64,000 nucleotides of DNA from NCBI RefSeq assembly GCF_022539665.2, contig NC_081331.1, forward strand, positions 3,506,501 to 3,570,500. Direction: 5' to 3'. A program made the translations under genes and the position numbers. A model generated the notes under the pieces. The model was not told the origin of the DNA. It saw only the letters and a list, made by a program, of their open reading frames with translations, and did not search any database. The DNA is from Daphnia carinata. Taxonomy: Eukaryota > Arthropoda > Branchiopoda > Diplostraca > Daphniidae. Positions within the stretch are counted from its first letter, which is position 1. Each line of letters opens with the position of its first letter. Positions 23,636 through 36,491 of the stretch are shown here, piece by piece.

Positions 23636-25957
23636 CTATACCAAAAAAAAAATAATAATAAAAGGAATAAGGAAAGAAAAACAAATAAATAAAATGCAAA
23701 CTCGTTTATCCATCAACGTGGAATAACACCTTGAAACGTGTTTGAAATCAACGGTTATTATTTCTCCATCGCATTTCAGGTGATGTGATAAAGTAGATGG
23801 ATGGCATTTGGCGCCGTCCTGTTCTCGTTCATCACGGAACACACAGCCCACAGAAAAAAAGAGGATGGCATATGAAGGAACGTAAAGGAATGTTGTTGTT
23901 TTCGATTGATCCGCTTTGATGAATGAAGCTCGATACATCATCGAACGTCATGATGAGATCAGATTCTTGACGCCTCTTATGATACGCTTCAAACGTTTAG
24001 TGCAATCGAAATAATATTTTTTTTTTAAAGAGAAATCTTCATGTACAAAAAAAAAAGATGATCGCAGCTTTCCCATCGAGCCCAATTCAAGAATTTTCCT
24101 GCACATATTTACACACAGCACATGGCGGGTGATTCACATTCAACAGATGGCTGTCGCCGTCTCGAGTGGGCTTTTTTTCCCCCTTACGTTTCATAAACGC
24201 CCGACGTTCCATCTATAAAATGTGACGTGCAATTGGATGTTGCGGAGAAAACATCAACAAGAAAAAAAAATTATAATAATAACGCCCAATCCAACCCATC
24301 AGCGCACCCTGGCTCACCTTGTCTTAATGCGGATGTCCCGTTAAAAGGATGAGGATACGATGTGTATCATCGGGACTGTAAAAAGGAGGTAGGTACCAGT
24401 GGATGATTTACTTGACACGCCATGTGATACAGCAAGTCGTGACAAATTGCATATTATTGAACCTTCAAGGCCTTTGTCGTTGAAATAAGCGCTATAATTT
24501 AGCGAATGTGAGACTGGCGTTGAAATGCAGGACGTTGTAATTAATGCGAATCACAGCTACTCGTTTGAAGCTATTTTGCCACGGACACGAAACGGATGAC
24601 AGTTAAAATTTTCAAATCAAAGCGGTATTTGTACGGATGAAAAAAAAACGACAGTGATTATTAAGAATTACAAAAGTAAAATAGCTGCCCGTTAAGACCT
24701 TATAGAAAACACTGTTAGAATTTTCCGTTTTATGCTCTCCTCCCCTCCGCTTCGTGTCTACGAACGCTACTTTGTGCGTGAGGGCATAGCTTCACTTCGG
24801 CTGTCAAAGAAGCTATTATTAAACGGTTGTACGCTACTGTGTTGAATTTCCAATCGCCGCTGACGGGTCTTCTTTGAACCCCCACAAACTGCTGTCTCTC
24901 ATCATCCCTTACCGGCTGATACATAAATACACAACGAATCGTTGCTATTGCTCGCGATGGTGAAGCTTTGGAATTTGGGAAATGATGACGTTTCGTTCAG
25001 GTTTAGACTATAACGGAACTGGTGGAATAAGATGCCGTTACCGGTACAAGGGGATTTATCAGATAAAGAGAGGGATACCAATTTTCTAATCAACATATCT
25101 TCTTAGGGGAGAGTAAAAGATAGTTTATATACGATGAGTTATAAAGGACATAAACTAGCTATATGTAGGCAGGAGCCAAGGTGGGCAATGGGCAGGTAAT
25201 CAACCTCTTCCAGCTGATGAAACTCAATTGCCTCGCGTCAACGGTCGATTATGCGTGGCTCGCGTTCCTTTTCTCCCTCCTGATGTTTATTTCAAAGAAA
25301 CCAAAAAGATTTTTTTTTTCCCTCCTGATCTTTATTTTTTTTTTCCGTTTAGTTTCGAAGCAATGCGGCGACTGCAGATTCTTCGACACGATATCCTCCT
25401 CGTCCTAAACTCGGCTTCATTCATTGACTTAAAAGCCTTTTGCTGTTTCCGCGACTTGTTTTTAAACGCCGACCGCTATACGCGATGGAAACACAAGACT
25501 TGTGCGGAGGTCGATAGCTAAAAAAAAAAAAAGAGAGGGACAGGATAAGAGGGAAATCTCACAAATAAAAAAAAAAACAAAAGAAAGGAGAGAAAGACCC
25601 ATAGAATGATTACGAGTTGCTTGTAACGAAGGCTTATCGCCATCAGCGCTCGACTGAAGGCGCTGCTGCTGATGCCGATTGACCTGCCAACCCGCAACAC
25701 AAGATGTACGATAATATTTTTGTACCTTCCAAAAAGACTCACTCTCTATTAGGCATATATATATACATATATACACGCTTTGCACACTAGCACAGCAACA
25801 ACAGTAATAGGGAAAGACAGAAGGACAAGGGCGGACCGATAATCTGTATCGGCTCTTGATAGTTCCTCGCTCTATTCGACTTTATCGGCTATTTTGTTCT
25901 TGTGTGGGGGGAAACTACAAAATGACATCATACCCGTCATTATGGAAAAGCGAGAGA

Positions 25958-25970
25958 GGGGGGGGGGGGG
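25958..25970. repeat. G13 homopolymer
   Basis: Thirteen consecutive G inside ADAMTS-like intron 1. Length may be uncertain. Confidence 0.9.
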
Positions 25971-28745
25971 TTCACGGTGGATGTGGCATTTCTCTCTCCC
26001 CCCTTCGTTTGGTTATTAGCCGATTATAGCTCGATCTTATTGTTTGTTGGTCGCCCCATGGTCGTGGCCAGGCGCCGGTATAGTTTTATTGGCTCATCTA
26101 TGCGTGCCTCCATGCAACATGTGAGAAGGTCCCATTTCAATCAAGCGTGTTTTTCTTTATATCCAGCTGCCCTTTTTCTTTTGTGTTTTCTATTTGTGTA
26201 ATCGTCTGCCTTGTATGGAGGTTTCCTGTTTGTCTCGACAACTTAACGAGCCTCCTCGTACGTATATGAGGCTTACTTGTTTACTGAGAAAATGCCATCA
26301 TTATTGGTAGGCTGGATGCACTCGATCCCTCCTGGATATAAGTTGCCAAGGCTAATGGAAAACAAGAAACCAAGTCGCAACACATTTCCGGGAAAATGCG
26401 CCTTTAATGTTTATAAGTATTAGGCATGCATCCATTTCTTTTAAACAATTTAGTTACAAAAAAAAAAAAAAAATTTATTCTTGGCGGATGATGTCTAATT
26501 CGCTTCCCGGCGACCAGGGGGCGGTTGTTCGGGGTCGATCGCGTTTCAAACCGCACAGCACTTAACGAGTTACCAGCAGTTGAAGCAATACACATGAGAA
26601 GGCCAGCAATCAATGTCGTCATAAAAACGTGGAAAGAAACAAAAACAAGAGCTAGTTGGATCTATAAGCGAACTCTCTTCCGTTGGCGGAGTGTATACGA
26701 TACGCACGGTGAGGGATATATAAGTGAATACATAAAGGCGGGGTGTCGTAAAATTTAAAGAAAAAAAAAACGCGGAACCCCCACGGTAAAGTCGAAATAA
26801 GACGATCAATTTCGTTCGCTGTCTCGATGCTTGGCATATGCCCTTATTGTTGATGTGACTATTCAAAGAGTCATTAAAATAAAAGGAGACCGGAGAATTG
26901 AAATAAAAGAAAAAAAAAGAAGGAAGAAGAAAATCGTCGATTACTGTCAAATAGTGTTTATTGGCTCTGTGCTTATATGGAGTGGGAGGGAGTGCTATCG
27001 ACTGGAACACCATAAATCGACGGCTCGTAAAAAAAAAAGAAAAAATTTCAACCTCTTCGTTGTTGGTTTCCCCTCGAATTTGTTAACACAAACGATGAAA
27101 AGACGTGTGCGTGTCACGTTCATATTTTGAAACGGACCATATCGTCTGAATGTCGAGACACGTGTCTCTTTATAGCGACGACATGACGCCTTGCATCAGG
27201 TGCAACAAGTAGCCCATTAATACAGTCTTTTTTCAATTCAATTTTCTTTTCATCCTAATCGCCGTTAGGCAAACGGTGGGTAGCGAAGACGTTCAAATTT
27301 GACGTAGGGCAATTGGGTGAAGGTCTGAAAGTATTTATTTTTTTTTTTTTAACTTCTTTTCATACGTCAGTGTGAAATCGGCCTCGGGTAAACACGTACA
27401 GAATTTGTGGGAACATCAACGTGATGCGCTTTCACCTAACACAAAAACGCTACAACAAAAAAATGAATTCGAAACAAGGAGAAAAAAAAAATAAAGAGAA
27501 ACACGAGCCAACAAACGTTTTTATCCGGGACGCGACTAATTGTAGTTTGTAGTTCCAGATAACACACGGCTCGTTATATTGTGTCTACGCAATACAGACA
27601 ATCAAAACCCTCCCCACTCTTCCATCACCCTCCACCCAATCTTTTTTTTTTTCTTTTTCACCATTTCCCGTATAAGAGAAAGGTCAAACCTCCTTTCTCT
27701 TCTTCCTTTACGCACTTCTTTACGGATGACTAAGAGAAATTCCTAGCCAACGCAAGGCCAGAACGTCAAAGAATTTGTTAAAAAAATTTATTTCCCTCCA
27801 CGTTGTAGCGACAAATTTCAGCCTTGTGATTAATTGAACACGAATCGAATGACAATCGGCATAAGTCGATATTTCACACTCCGCGCACCGTCAGAAAAAA
27901 AACAGGTCAGACAACGTGAATCGAATTTTCAGTACGGACCGCTATTGTTCGACTTGTGATTTGATTGATTTTCCACTGATGGCGATGCGAAAGGGAAGGG
28001 CATCGAATTCTGAAATAAAAAAGCTGCTGACACATGTTGCTAGCGTTAATAAACGTCCGATTCGCTTGTCAACAAGTTGATCGTGCCTTTCCTTTCGGAA
28101 ATTATTTTGCCAGCCCTCAGTGGGGATATTAAAAATCAAATCAACTAAATGTTTTAGGGCGAAAAAGATGGCCACGAGCTTGAAATGCGATCGATCCGTT
28201 GCCGTGTATAGCCGCCAGTAGACCCGATCTGTTATCATTGACAGTTCAAACCCCTCGTTTCGATAGTCTAATTGATTTTTTTGTTTGCTCTTTCATGTAG
28301 AACGATCATCGCTCATACATATTCAGACAGACGAATCGAGTCTAGAAAGACTATCCCACACGGGCACCGATTGACTGACCACTGCAGAATGTTAGCACAC
28401 AGAGAGAAAGAGAAGGAAAAACAGCCGGAAATACAACCGATCGGAATATATAAAGACATCTGTTTGGCCGCTGTATGTATGAACTATAGACACACTCGGA
28501 TGACTTTGTTCATCCATAAACCATTCGGACTGTCAAGCCATTTTCTTCCGTAAAGGAACAAGAAAAATGTGTGAATCTTTCTCTCTTTGGTGGCTTCCAG
28601 CTGCTACTAGAGTCTATTTAAACTATGTTCTCTTTTTATGTACAGCAACAGACAAGTCATACCTTTTGCTCGCATCATAGACCAGCAGCAGTCAATAGTT
28701 TATTTCCCCCTTTTTTTTTTCTTTCGACCTCTGGCCCCGGTCATC

Positions 28746-28767
28746 AAAAAAAAAAAAAAAAAAAAAC
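28746..28767. repeat. A22 homopolymer
   Basis: Twenty-two consecutive A, one of the few such long runs outside the first 15 kb. Confidence 0.95.
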
Positions 28768-28916
28768 CAACTACGCTCCCACACGTCTACCGTTAAACAA
28801 CCAAACTACCTACATAGCGCTCGTTTAAAAGGAAAAGCTTCTTTTTCTTTTAAAAAAATTATAAAAACTCTTTTTCGCGTCCATAGAGTTCTCCTATTTT
28901 CGTTCGATGGACTTAC

Positions 28917-29103
28917 AATACGCATAGTAAATAAATACGCTTCTTGGCTGCATTTCACGTATCTCAGAGACTGAGAGAGGTTTGCTGTCTATTTTCTTCT
29001 TCGTTTGACTATAGTCTTCGGTTGACGTTATTGCGGCTGGTTTCACCGCGGGACCAGGACCACCCACAATGGACGTCAAACTATCCATACCGGAATCTCT
29101 AGT
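28917..29103 (-). CDS. Orphan exon-like segment inside ADAMTS-like intron 1
   Basis: On the minus strand a 62-codon frame ends at a consensus donor, GCGTATT then GTAAGT. It could begin at a weak acceptor, GGCAG before ACTAGA. The peptide is hydrophilic and protein-like: TRDSGMDSLTSIVGGPGPAV, then KPAAITSTEDY, then a Lys/Ser-rich part. If spliced after exon 1 the phase fits at its start but not at its end. Reading on into exon 2 would meet a stop, so another exon would be needed. It may be an alternative or cryptic exon of the ADAMTS-like gene, or chance. Confidence 0.2.
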
Positions 29104-30014
29104 CTGCCTATCTTTCTTCTTTTAACTTTGGTCGTCGTCGTCGACTTACCCCCATCGATGGACCCTTCGTAACCGGGGCCACCCCTTCGTAAATAATAAT
29201 AAAGGAAGAAGAGAGAAAAAAAGGGGGGGGGACAAAAAATGTGAATGTGTGTATACACATTTAATCATCGTCTGCGGTCGTCCCACTAGAGCTCAGGGTG
29301 CTTGTTACCTGTACAAGGTTTCACACAGAGGGGAAGAAGAGATGACGAGCATTCGAACCCATACTTAACATGACATCTGCCCCTTCCACCCCTCGATCTT
29401 TTTTTTTTCTCACTAGGCCTATGTGTAACGGATGGTCAGTGACGAGCTCGTCTTTTTGCGGTACTTCATTGCGTCCGTGTTGTGTTACGCTTTCAAAATA
29501 TGTGAATACACACAAATGTTAACGCGCCTCCTCACGCCGATTGCTTCCTTTTCTTCCATGTTTTTTAGGGGTAGTGTCCAATTCGATAGAATATACAGAG
29601 ATGGGGTGGGGGATATTTTGATTTATTGGAATGACCCGGCCATGCCCATCAGACGTACGGTGGGTGCGCAAAGCCCCGATTTCAATAGTTTGGCTATACA
29701 TTTCCTTTTTTTGTACAGACATGCCTCTATTGTCCGCAATTTTTACTCCAACCCCCGTCGTCATTGTCGTTTGCATTCTAAGAAAAAGAAAAGAGAGAAA
29801 CTCCCCATTTGGCCAGTATATAGACTCACTGCTGGACACGATATGGATATAATAGTTCCCCTCTAAAAAAAAAAAAACTCCAAACAATCCTCCCCCACTG
29901 TCCGTCTCTTATTCCTCTGCCACCCCTTTCACTGTGGAGGCAAACACCTAACTACATGTAAAGGGTGGGAGGGTTGTTGAAAAAAAAAAGAGAATTCATG
30001 AGATTGGAATTTAC

Positions 30015-30128
30015 CTCTTTGGGGTATTTCCTTTCAGTTGAGTTGGTCGTGTTGTTGGTTGCTCGCACCAGAGGAGCCACCACAGCGGCCAGCATCAGGA
30101 TCGAGAAGATGTTCACCGACCGAAACAT
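30015..30128 (-). CDS. ADAMTS-like protein, coding exon 1 (signal peptide)
   Basis: The exon encodes residues 1-38. It opens MFRSVNIFSILMLAAVVAPL followed by VRA, a clear signal peptide with likely cleavage after Ala23. The mature start TNNTTNSTER holds three overlapping or adjacent N-glycosylation sequons. The donor is AAAGAG then GTAAAT, phase 0, matching exon 2. The same frame is open further upstream with earlier Met codons, but this Met places the hydrophobic core correctly, so I chose it. A weak acceptor-like AATAG lies 5 bases before the ATG, so the 5' UTR may be in a separate exon. No TSP1 sequence is in this exon, so its link to exon 2 rests on strand, phase, order and the need for a signal peptide. 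Confidence 0.75.
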
Positions 30129-30368
30129 AGTCCTATTTTGTACATATAAACAAAAAACATTTTTTGTAATGAATGAGTAAAAATAACGAGATCCAAACAT
30201 GTGATTAAAAATCTTAAGTCTTGAGAGACTATGAGAAAATATCGACTCGCCTAGATTTGTATTCATGTAAATACACTGTGGGATCTAACAAGAGGGTATT
30301 GATTACTCGAACAAACAAAATATTGAAATCTCGGGAATTAGGGCATCGAAGAAAAAGTGGATGTTAAT

Positions 30369-30383
30369 CACACACACACACAC
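30369..30383. repeat. (CA)n microsatellite
   Basis: Seven CA units plus one base. Confidence 0.9.
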
Positions 30384-31859
30384 GCCAGTTGATTGGATAG
30401 AAGAACAGGCACGTGTCTTACAAGAATTCCCTTTTTCCAATCAGCGATTGAAGACTCTACATCTCTTTTTTTCTGGAAATCGAGAGGGAAAAAAAGGTAG
30501 GTCTGATGTGATGATAACATGTTAAGGCATTGTGATGTAATGACAGGCCCGTGTCCCCCACAGCAACAGGCCAACAAAAATATAAGAGACAAGATGAAGA
30601 AGGTACGTAACAAAAGAAGCCCAAGGTTGGACGTGTTTAAATAGAAAGCTCCCAAAAATGGGAGAAAAAAAGGCTGTTGTTGTAAGCAATCAATCTCAGT
30701 ATTAGATGAAAAACTTTTTATTTGAATGGAGATAAAAAATATCTCCGGCAAATGCGACGTGTCGACGTGCAATAGTATCACACCACCCAAAGAGAGAGAG
30801 AGAGAAAAAAAGGGCAGAATAACGTGTTTGTATAACACACGCAGAGTTAGAGAACGATATATGTAAATGCCATGGCGCATTTCAACGTCCTAATCTATAT
30901 AATACCAGAGTCACGGTACAGCTCCGTTTCATTCAACAGTTTGTTGCAGGCTTTTTTTTTTTGGCTAACATGCTTTTCGTCTACAAAAATACGTTCTTTC
31001 TTGTTTGACGGCATTACGCAATCACGCTATCTCCCTATGTAGTGGGTAGGGGATGAATTTGAATGAGTGCCAATAGGCGTCGTGTACCTACAGTGTAATA
31101 TACACGAATTGTGCCCATGAGAACCCAGTTCTATTGATAATGTCATCCATTGACTGATGGGACTTACTAGCCCTTGACGTATACCATAGAAAACGCTGGC
31201 CATGGAACAACGCGAGACCAGACAAAGAAAATAAGAGGATGTGGGCTGTGGCAAGAGTTCCGTAAGAGCGAGAAAAACAAAAAGTTTGGGTGTTACTTCC
31301 ACCTGTTTTAAATATCTGTAATGCGTAACATATCTACGATGGCTTCCCTCCCAATAAAAAACAAAAGTGCTCAACTCGGCGAGTGGTCGAAAGCAATTGC
31401 GTGTTAGTATTCAGTCAATTATCTGGTTATCACGCTTATGAATCCATCAGACCGTAGCAATTGTACGCGTACACACTGGCGGCTCCTCTCACGTGAGTAG
31501 CGGAGTAGGTCAAGTATGCCCGTCTACCTCAATTCGTTTAAATGAGAGTGTCACGATCGGTTAAAGAGATTTGGGGGAAAAATTCAAAAACGCAAAGAAG
31601 AGCGTTTACTTAATGCGAATTAATCTAACGCTGTAAATGACTACGGGATCGATGTGTATAACCATATGGCGAAACAGTTCGAATAGAGAGTGGCTTTCGT
31701 ATACTGGAACGCATGGCTGACGAGGACTTTCTGGAAGTCGTTGACGCTTGGCAAAACCTGCTGGAAACCGATATGTAAAATACATTTTAAAAAGAAATGT
31801 TGTTGTTGTAACCGAAAGGCGGGGTCCAAACGGCCAGACGGGAGTCCGCGTGAAAAAAA

Positions 31860-31891
31860 AAAAACTGGCGTGAAGGATTACGCCAGTTTTT
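31860..31891. repeat. Perfect 12-bp hairpin
   Basis: AAAAACTGGCGT and its exact reverse complement are separated by the 8-base loop GAAGGATT, and the flanking A run and T-rich side are also partly complementary. Function unknown. Confidence 0.85.
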
Positions 31892-32129
31892 GTTGTTTTC
31901 TACTACCCTTTGCCACTTTTCCCAACGTCTCGCCTCTTCGGCAACCCCCCTTCCGAAAAAAGAAAAACAAAGAAGCAAAAAGCCTCAAAGAAAAAACAAT
32001 TCCTCTTGTTCTTTGTGAAGCTGTCGTTCACCGTCACCGCTGCTGTTTTTCTTATTTTCCTAATTTATTTTTTCTTTCTCTCCTTCGCCGCAGTCTTCTT
32101 ATTTTTTCTTCCTTGTTTTCTTCAGCGGT

Positions 32130-32563
32130 CGTGAGCGTGTAGGGAACGCACGCACGGCAGGGGAGAGCATAATCCAAAGTTATTTATACGAGCCGGGACG
32201 AGCAACGCGTAACATCACGGACGTCCATCCGAGTTGACGGGACGGAGCGACCGCGGCAAACGGCGACGATGTGCGTGAAACGACCGAATGAGTATGTGGA
32301 CGGACCAAACCGTTCATCTCTGCGTTTACGTAAGTACAAAGTCGATAGCGCGGTAGTTCTAAATTTGGAATCATATTCAACTCGTCGCTTGCGTGATTTC
32401 TCCCTTTCCCCCGCTTTTTTCCAGCCGGCCCGACGTCCGCTATTTCGTGTACGCATAATTTATCGGCATTATTCTCGCCTTTTCACGGCAACTCTCTACG
32501 CGTTACGTATTGAGGTCGTATACGGATGCTACAACCGGACGTGTTTGCGAGTAAATTTCTAGA
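32130..32563. other. GC-rich island with transcription and splice-like signals
   Basis: This segment has many CpG dinucleotides compared with its surroundings. On the minus strand a TATAAATA lies at 32181-32188, about 2 kb upstream of ADAMTS-like exon 1. On the plus strand a long polypyrimidine tract ends in TTCTTCAG just before the island, and a donor-like TTTACGTAAGT lies near 32330. Short open frames exist on both strands, none recognisable. It may hold a promoter or a non-coding first exon; I cannot say for which strand. Confidence 0.3.
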
Positions 32564-35500
32564 CGGCGGGTGCTGGCCCAGCCGACCGTCAATGAGGTGT
32601 CGGACGCCTCATTCGAAACAGACTTTGCTTCCGAAAAAAATTTGATCTAGGCTAGACGTGAGTCGTTCATTAAAATGAAAAGTGATAAGTTATTGGTAAG
32701 TCAAACATGAAAGACGGGGGGGAAAAAAAATGTGGGACCGTCAAATGAATTAAATGAATGCAGTCGATGTAGAAATAGTGTAGGGTTTATTTTGGATTTT
32801 TGAACAGAAATGTAAAACTCGAAGAAAAAAGAGGGACGTGAGTGAGTGATGGAAAGCGGTCACGCGTGCGTTCGCTCCAAATAAACAAAACCCGCCTCCA
32901 AAAACGTGATGATCCGTCCGTTACGAACCATCTAGATCCCGATTAACTATCACGTCTATCTCTCGTTTTTCTTGCTTTCCTTCAGCCAGCTTTTTTTTTG
33001 TTTTCACGTCCGGTTGTTCACAAAAAATTTGTTTTCTTTTTTTAGTATTTCCTTGCCACTGGGCTAAAATATTGGGTTGCATAGCCTAGAGACAATTTCT
33101 GCTGACCTCATTGGTGGATGTAATACGTTTTCCGGCAGTCAATTCGATTAGGAAACACACGAAAAAAAAACAAAAAAACAAGGGAAGCGAATGGCCAAAG
33201 AATCCGGTGCGGTACATTAACTTGACGAAACGGTCGAAGAGAAAGCCGGGGACGGATAGAAATAGAAAATCCGTCACCACATTTTTAGTGGTCAACGAAT
33301 TCGATCGCGATGATAACACCGTTTCATTTCATCGAACATCTCGGCATTCCCTTTTTTGTCTGTGTGTCTTCCGTGTGCGTGTATGTTATTTGTATTTTTA
33401 TTGATTCGGCTTTACACGGATGGGCGCAGACGGTCCGTAACACAAGTTGCTTGGGCGGACACGCGGGCGGCCGATGATTTACGGCTCGTGTCGTTCAATC
33501 CTGTCGTCAAATCAACAGCCTCTCTCCTCAACTAAAGAACTGGTTTTCCTTCTTCTTCTTTCTTTTTTTCTTTCTTTATCCTTCTCGTTCCAAACTCCCA
33601 TCGACTCCTCTTTCAATCTGCCTCTTTTATCTCACTCTCTTTTAGACTGGAAATTACCTAGCGAATGGCCGGCTGCTGGGCAAAACTTACAGTCTGACGT
33701 GTAGAGATTGAAGACGATTTACGATGCTCGTCAAGACTTTTGGACATTTCCTCTCGTGAATAGGTTGCGTGCACGCGGAGCGCAACGACAGGATGAGATA
33801 GGAGGAGTACGCGGGACTATATAATATGAATGCCAAGGCGATGTTTCTTTTCGAACGAAAAAAGAGTGAACGCTAACGCGCTTCGAGTGTGTAGCTGGCT
33901 CATAAAAATCAAATCACCTTCTTCGGTATCAATTATGAAGGGGTTAAAAAAAGAAAAAGGGGCGGATATAGGGAAGCGGAATGTTTCTCTTCCTTTGCTG
34001 CTCTTTCAAGAGAGTAGGGAAAGAGTTAGTAAAAAAACAAACTAATATTAGTGGTATGGAGCTATTTCTTTTCTTTGACACCAGTCATTTACGATGACGA
34101 TTGTGCATCTCTTATCCCTTATTTCGAAATAAATTTCTCCTAGTGCCATTTTCTTTTTAATAGATCCCATAGTTTCGTTTTTTTCTTCTCGACACGGAAG
34201 AGTCCCACAAAAAATAACTACCAAGGCCGAAATGTTGTAGACTTTCCAGATAATTTGGTTATCTCATTTGTGGCTCGAAATTGATATTAAATGATTGAAA
34301 TGGTAGACGTAAAGACATGTTGTTTAACAAACGACCAGCTGTATGAAACATTTATCATTTACAGTCTGTTTCTTAAGTAGGTTTCATTAGGCGACGTGTT
34401 TCTCAAACATCCATCGCAATATTTGGCACTGGCATTACGAACCATCTGTTCCAGGCGAAGCAAATGGCTATCGTCATCCGTAAGAAATGTCTTGTTTATG
34501 TTTTTTGGCAGCAAAACACATCAAAGCCATTCTTTCAACTTGGCATGCAAATACTGGGCCGTCCAATGATCCGATCCTTACGGCCGTTCCAAAACTTCCC
34601 CCGAGGAAGAAAAGAAATTCTTTTTCTTACTGGAAAAAAAAAACACATCAAGATCCATTCGGCTGTTGCCTTTCGATTGTAATCAAACTTGATTTGTAGA
34701 ACAAACTCTTTCAATGGATTTAAACTGTTGGATTCTACAATGCACGCCGTTATGTAAACGTCTTACGATACAGCCTCATTTTACCAAGCATCGGGTATCG
34801 ATAGCCCACCATCACATTCGATTCAGTTCGAGCCAAAATTCAGATGACCTTCAACCGTCTGATAGCCAACTGACTCCTCCCAAATCAAGATCCGCTCGTC
34901 AGCATCATTCCCGAAAATCAGCAACAAACACAGCAACATGAGCGAAAGAGAAGACGGCCATCAAACCCGTCCGAGGCCCGTGCACAACTTAACATGGCAA
35001 CACAAGAATTCACAACTATAAGAAAAGAAAATAACCAATAAAAATAACAAGGATGACCGACATTTCCGGCTCGTCGCCTTTCCTCGTACTTCCATTCGTC
35101 CCCCTTTTCTTATACTCATCCTTCTCTGCTTCCTTTTACCCCTTTTCGTTCTCCGTCCTTCCTATAAATGTCTGTTCTTTTATTTCTGTGCGTAACTCTC
35201 TTCCCGGACTTCTGCCGTCGCTCTACACAGTGATTTCTGATCGCATTCGAGCTGCACGTTTCCCCCGTTGCATAAATACATCGGTTCGTTTCCCTGACTG
35301 TATTACATAGAGAGGCTATAGAACTTCTTTTTCCCTCCATTTGGATTTCTGCAGCGTGAAGCTGCAAGCTCAACGGTTGCACGCTGCAACATACCACCCA
35401 TAACGTGATGTGTAATACATGCTATATACAACGCAGAGCGGAGATCGCGTTACAAACCGAAGCGAATTAGACTCGCAAATGCTGGTCCAACTTTTATTTT

Positions 35501-36470
35501 TTAAAAGAAAAAAAAACAAAATAAATTAAATTAAAAGAAATGCGGAGAAAAGGACATACGGTTATCGTGCAGCCGAAAGAGAACGAAAAAGAATAGACGA
35601 AAAGCATTTTTTATTGAAATTAAAGTGCAGTGAGGAAAAGAAATCTCGAGCGAAACGGTGGATTACGGTGAGTTTTGCTATTGCAGCCAAAATTAGGCAA
35701 TTGAGGCGAACAAAAAATAAAAATCTAAGCTCGTGAACACGATTACAGCTGCTGTTGTCCTGCTTTTTTTTTTTTTGTTTCCTCCCAATCATCTTCTACT
35801 CGGTGGACAGCGAACGGACTTTCAAAGTGGGTTAGTAAAGAGAATTGGAAGCCTTGACGTTCCACGAGGGTGGCTCCAAGGAAAAACATTGGCAAAAGTC
35901 GTGAAACAGTATGCGGTAACACGCGGGAGCGATGGCGGGATTTCTCGGTTGGCAATCCACGTCTTGTGCAGTAAGCGTCTCGCATCGCGGGAGCTACCCC
36001 CCCCCGCCCTCCGCGTTTGTATTTAACTACTTTCTACTACACACACATAAAAAAAAAATCATATTAGCCAGCACGTAAGGGCCATTGCGTGGGCGGTGGC
36101 TCAGTTTCGCTCGATGGCCAGCTCGTACTGAACGCTAGCGCGCTATCAAAACACGGGAAATGTGGGGCTGCGTTGGAACTTCGAGAGGTGAGCGGAATCA
36201 CGACTTTCGCCTGACTTTCGCATCATCAGATATGGCTCATTCAGTCTCTTATATAGCCTTCATCTAGATGCGTTCAACACGCGTTTTTTTTTTTTTTGCT
36301 TCTTTCCTTTCAAGGGTCTCTTCTGCTATGATAAACTCTTTGCTAGTTAAGAGTCCAGCTTTGTTTGTTTCTTTGGACAACATTACGTCTACGTGTTTCG
36401 TGGTCATGCGCAAACCTCCAGTGCTGGACAAAAGGGAGGTTTGGACATGCACTGTAAATCAGACACCGTC

Positions 36471-36491
36471 TGTGTGTGTGTGTGTGTGTGT
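36471..36491. repeat. (TG)n microsatellite
   Basis: About ten TG units. It creates the Cys-Val repeat in the chance frame across it. Confidence 0.95.

Larger units (their letters stand above)
23636..30014 (-). other. ADAMTS-like intron 1
   Basis: A 6.4 kb intron with 5' GTAAAT and 3' GGTATAG on the minus strand. It holds a G13 run, an A22 run and an orphan exon-like segment near 29 kb, listed separately. Otherwise I see nothing I can support. Confidence 0.7.
30129..32129. other. Upstream region of the ADAMTS-like gene
   Basis: Non-coding as far as I can see. The 5' UTR or promoter of the ADAMTS-like gene should lie here or further up, but I cannot place a start site. It contains a CA repeat (30369-30383) and a perfect hairpin (31860-31891). 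Confidence 0.5.
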
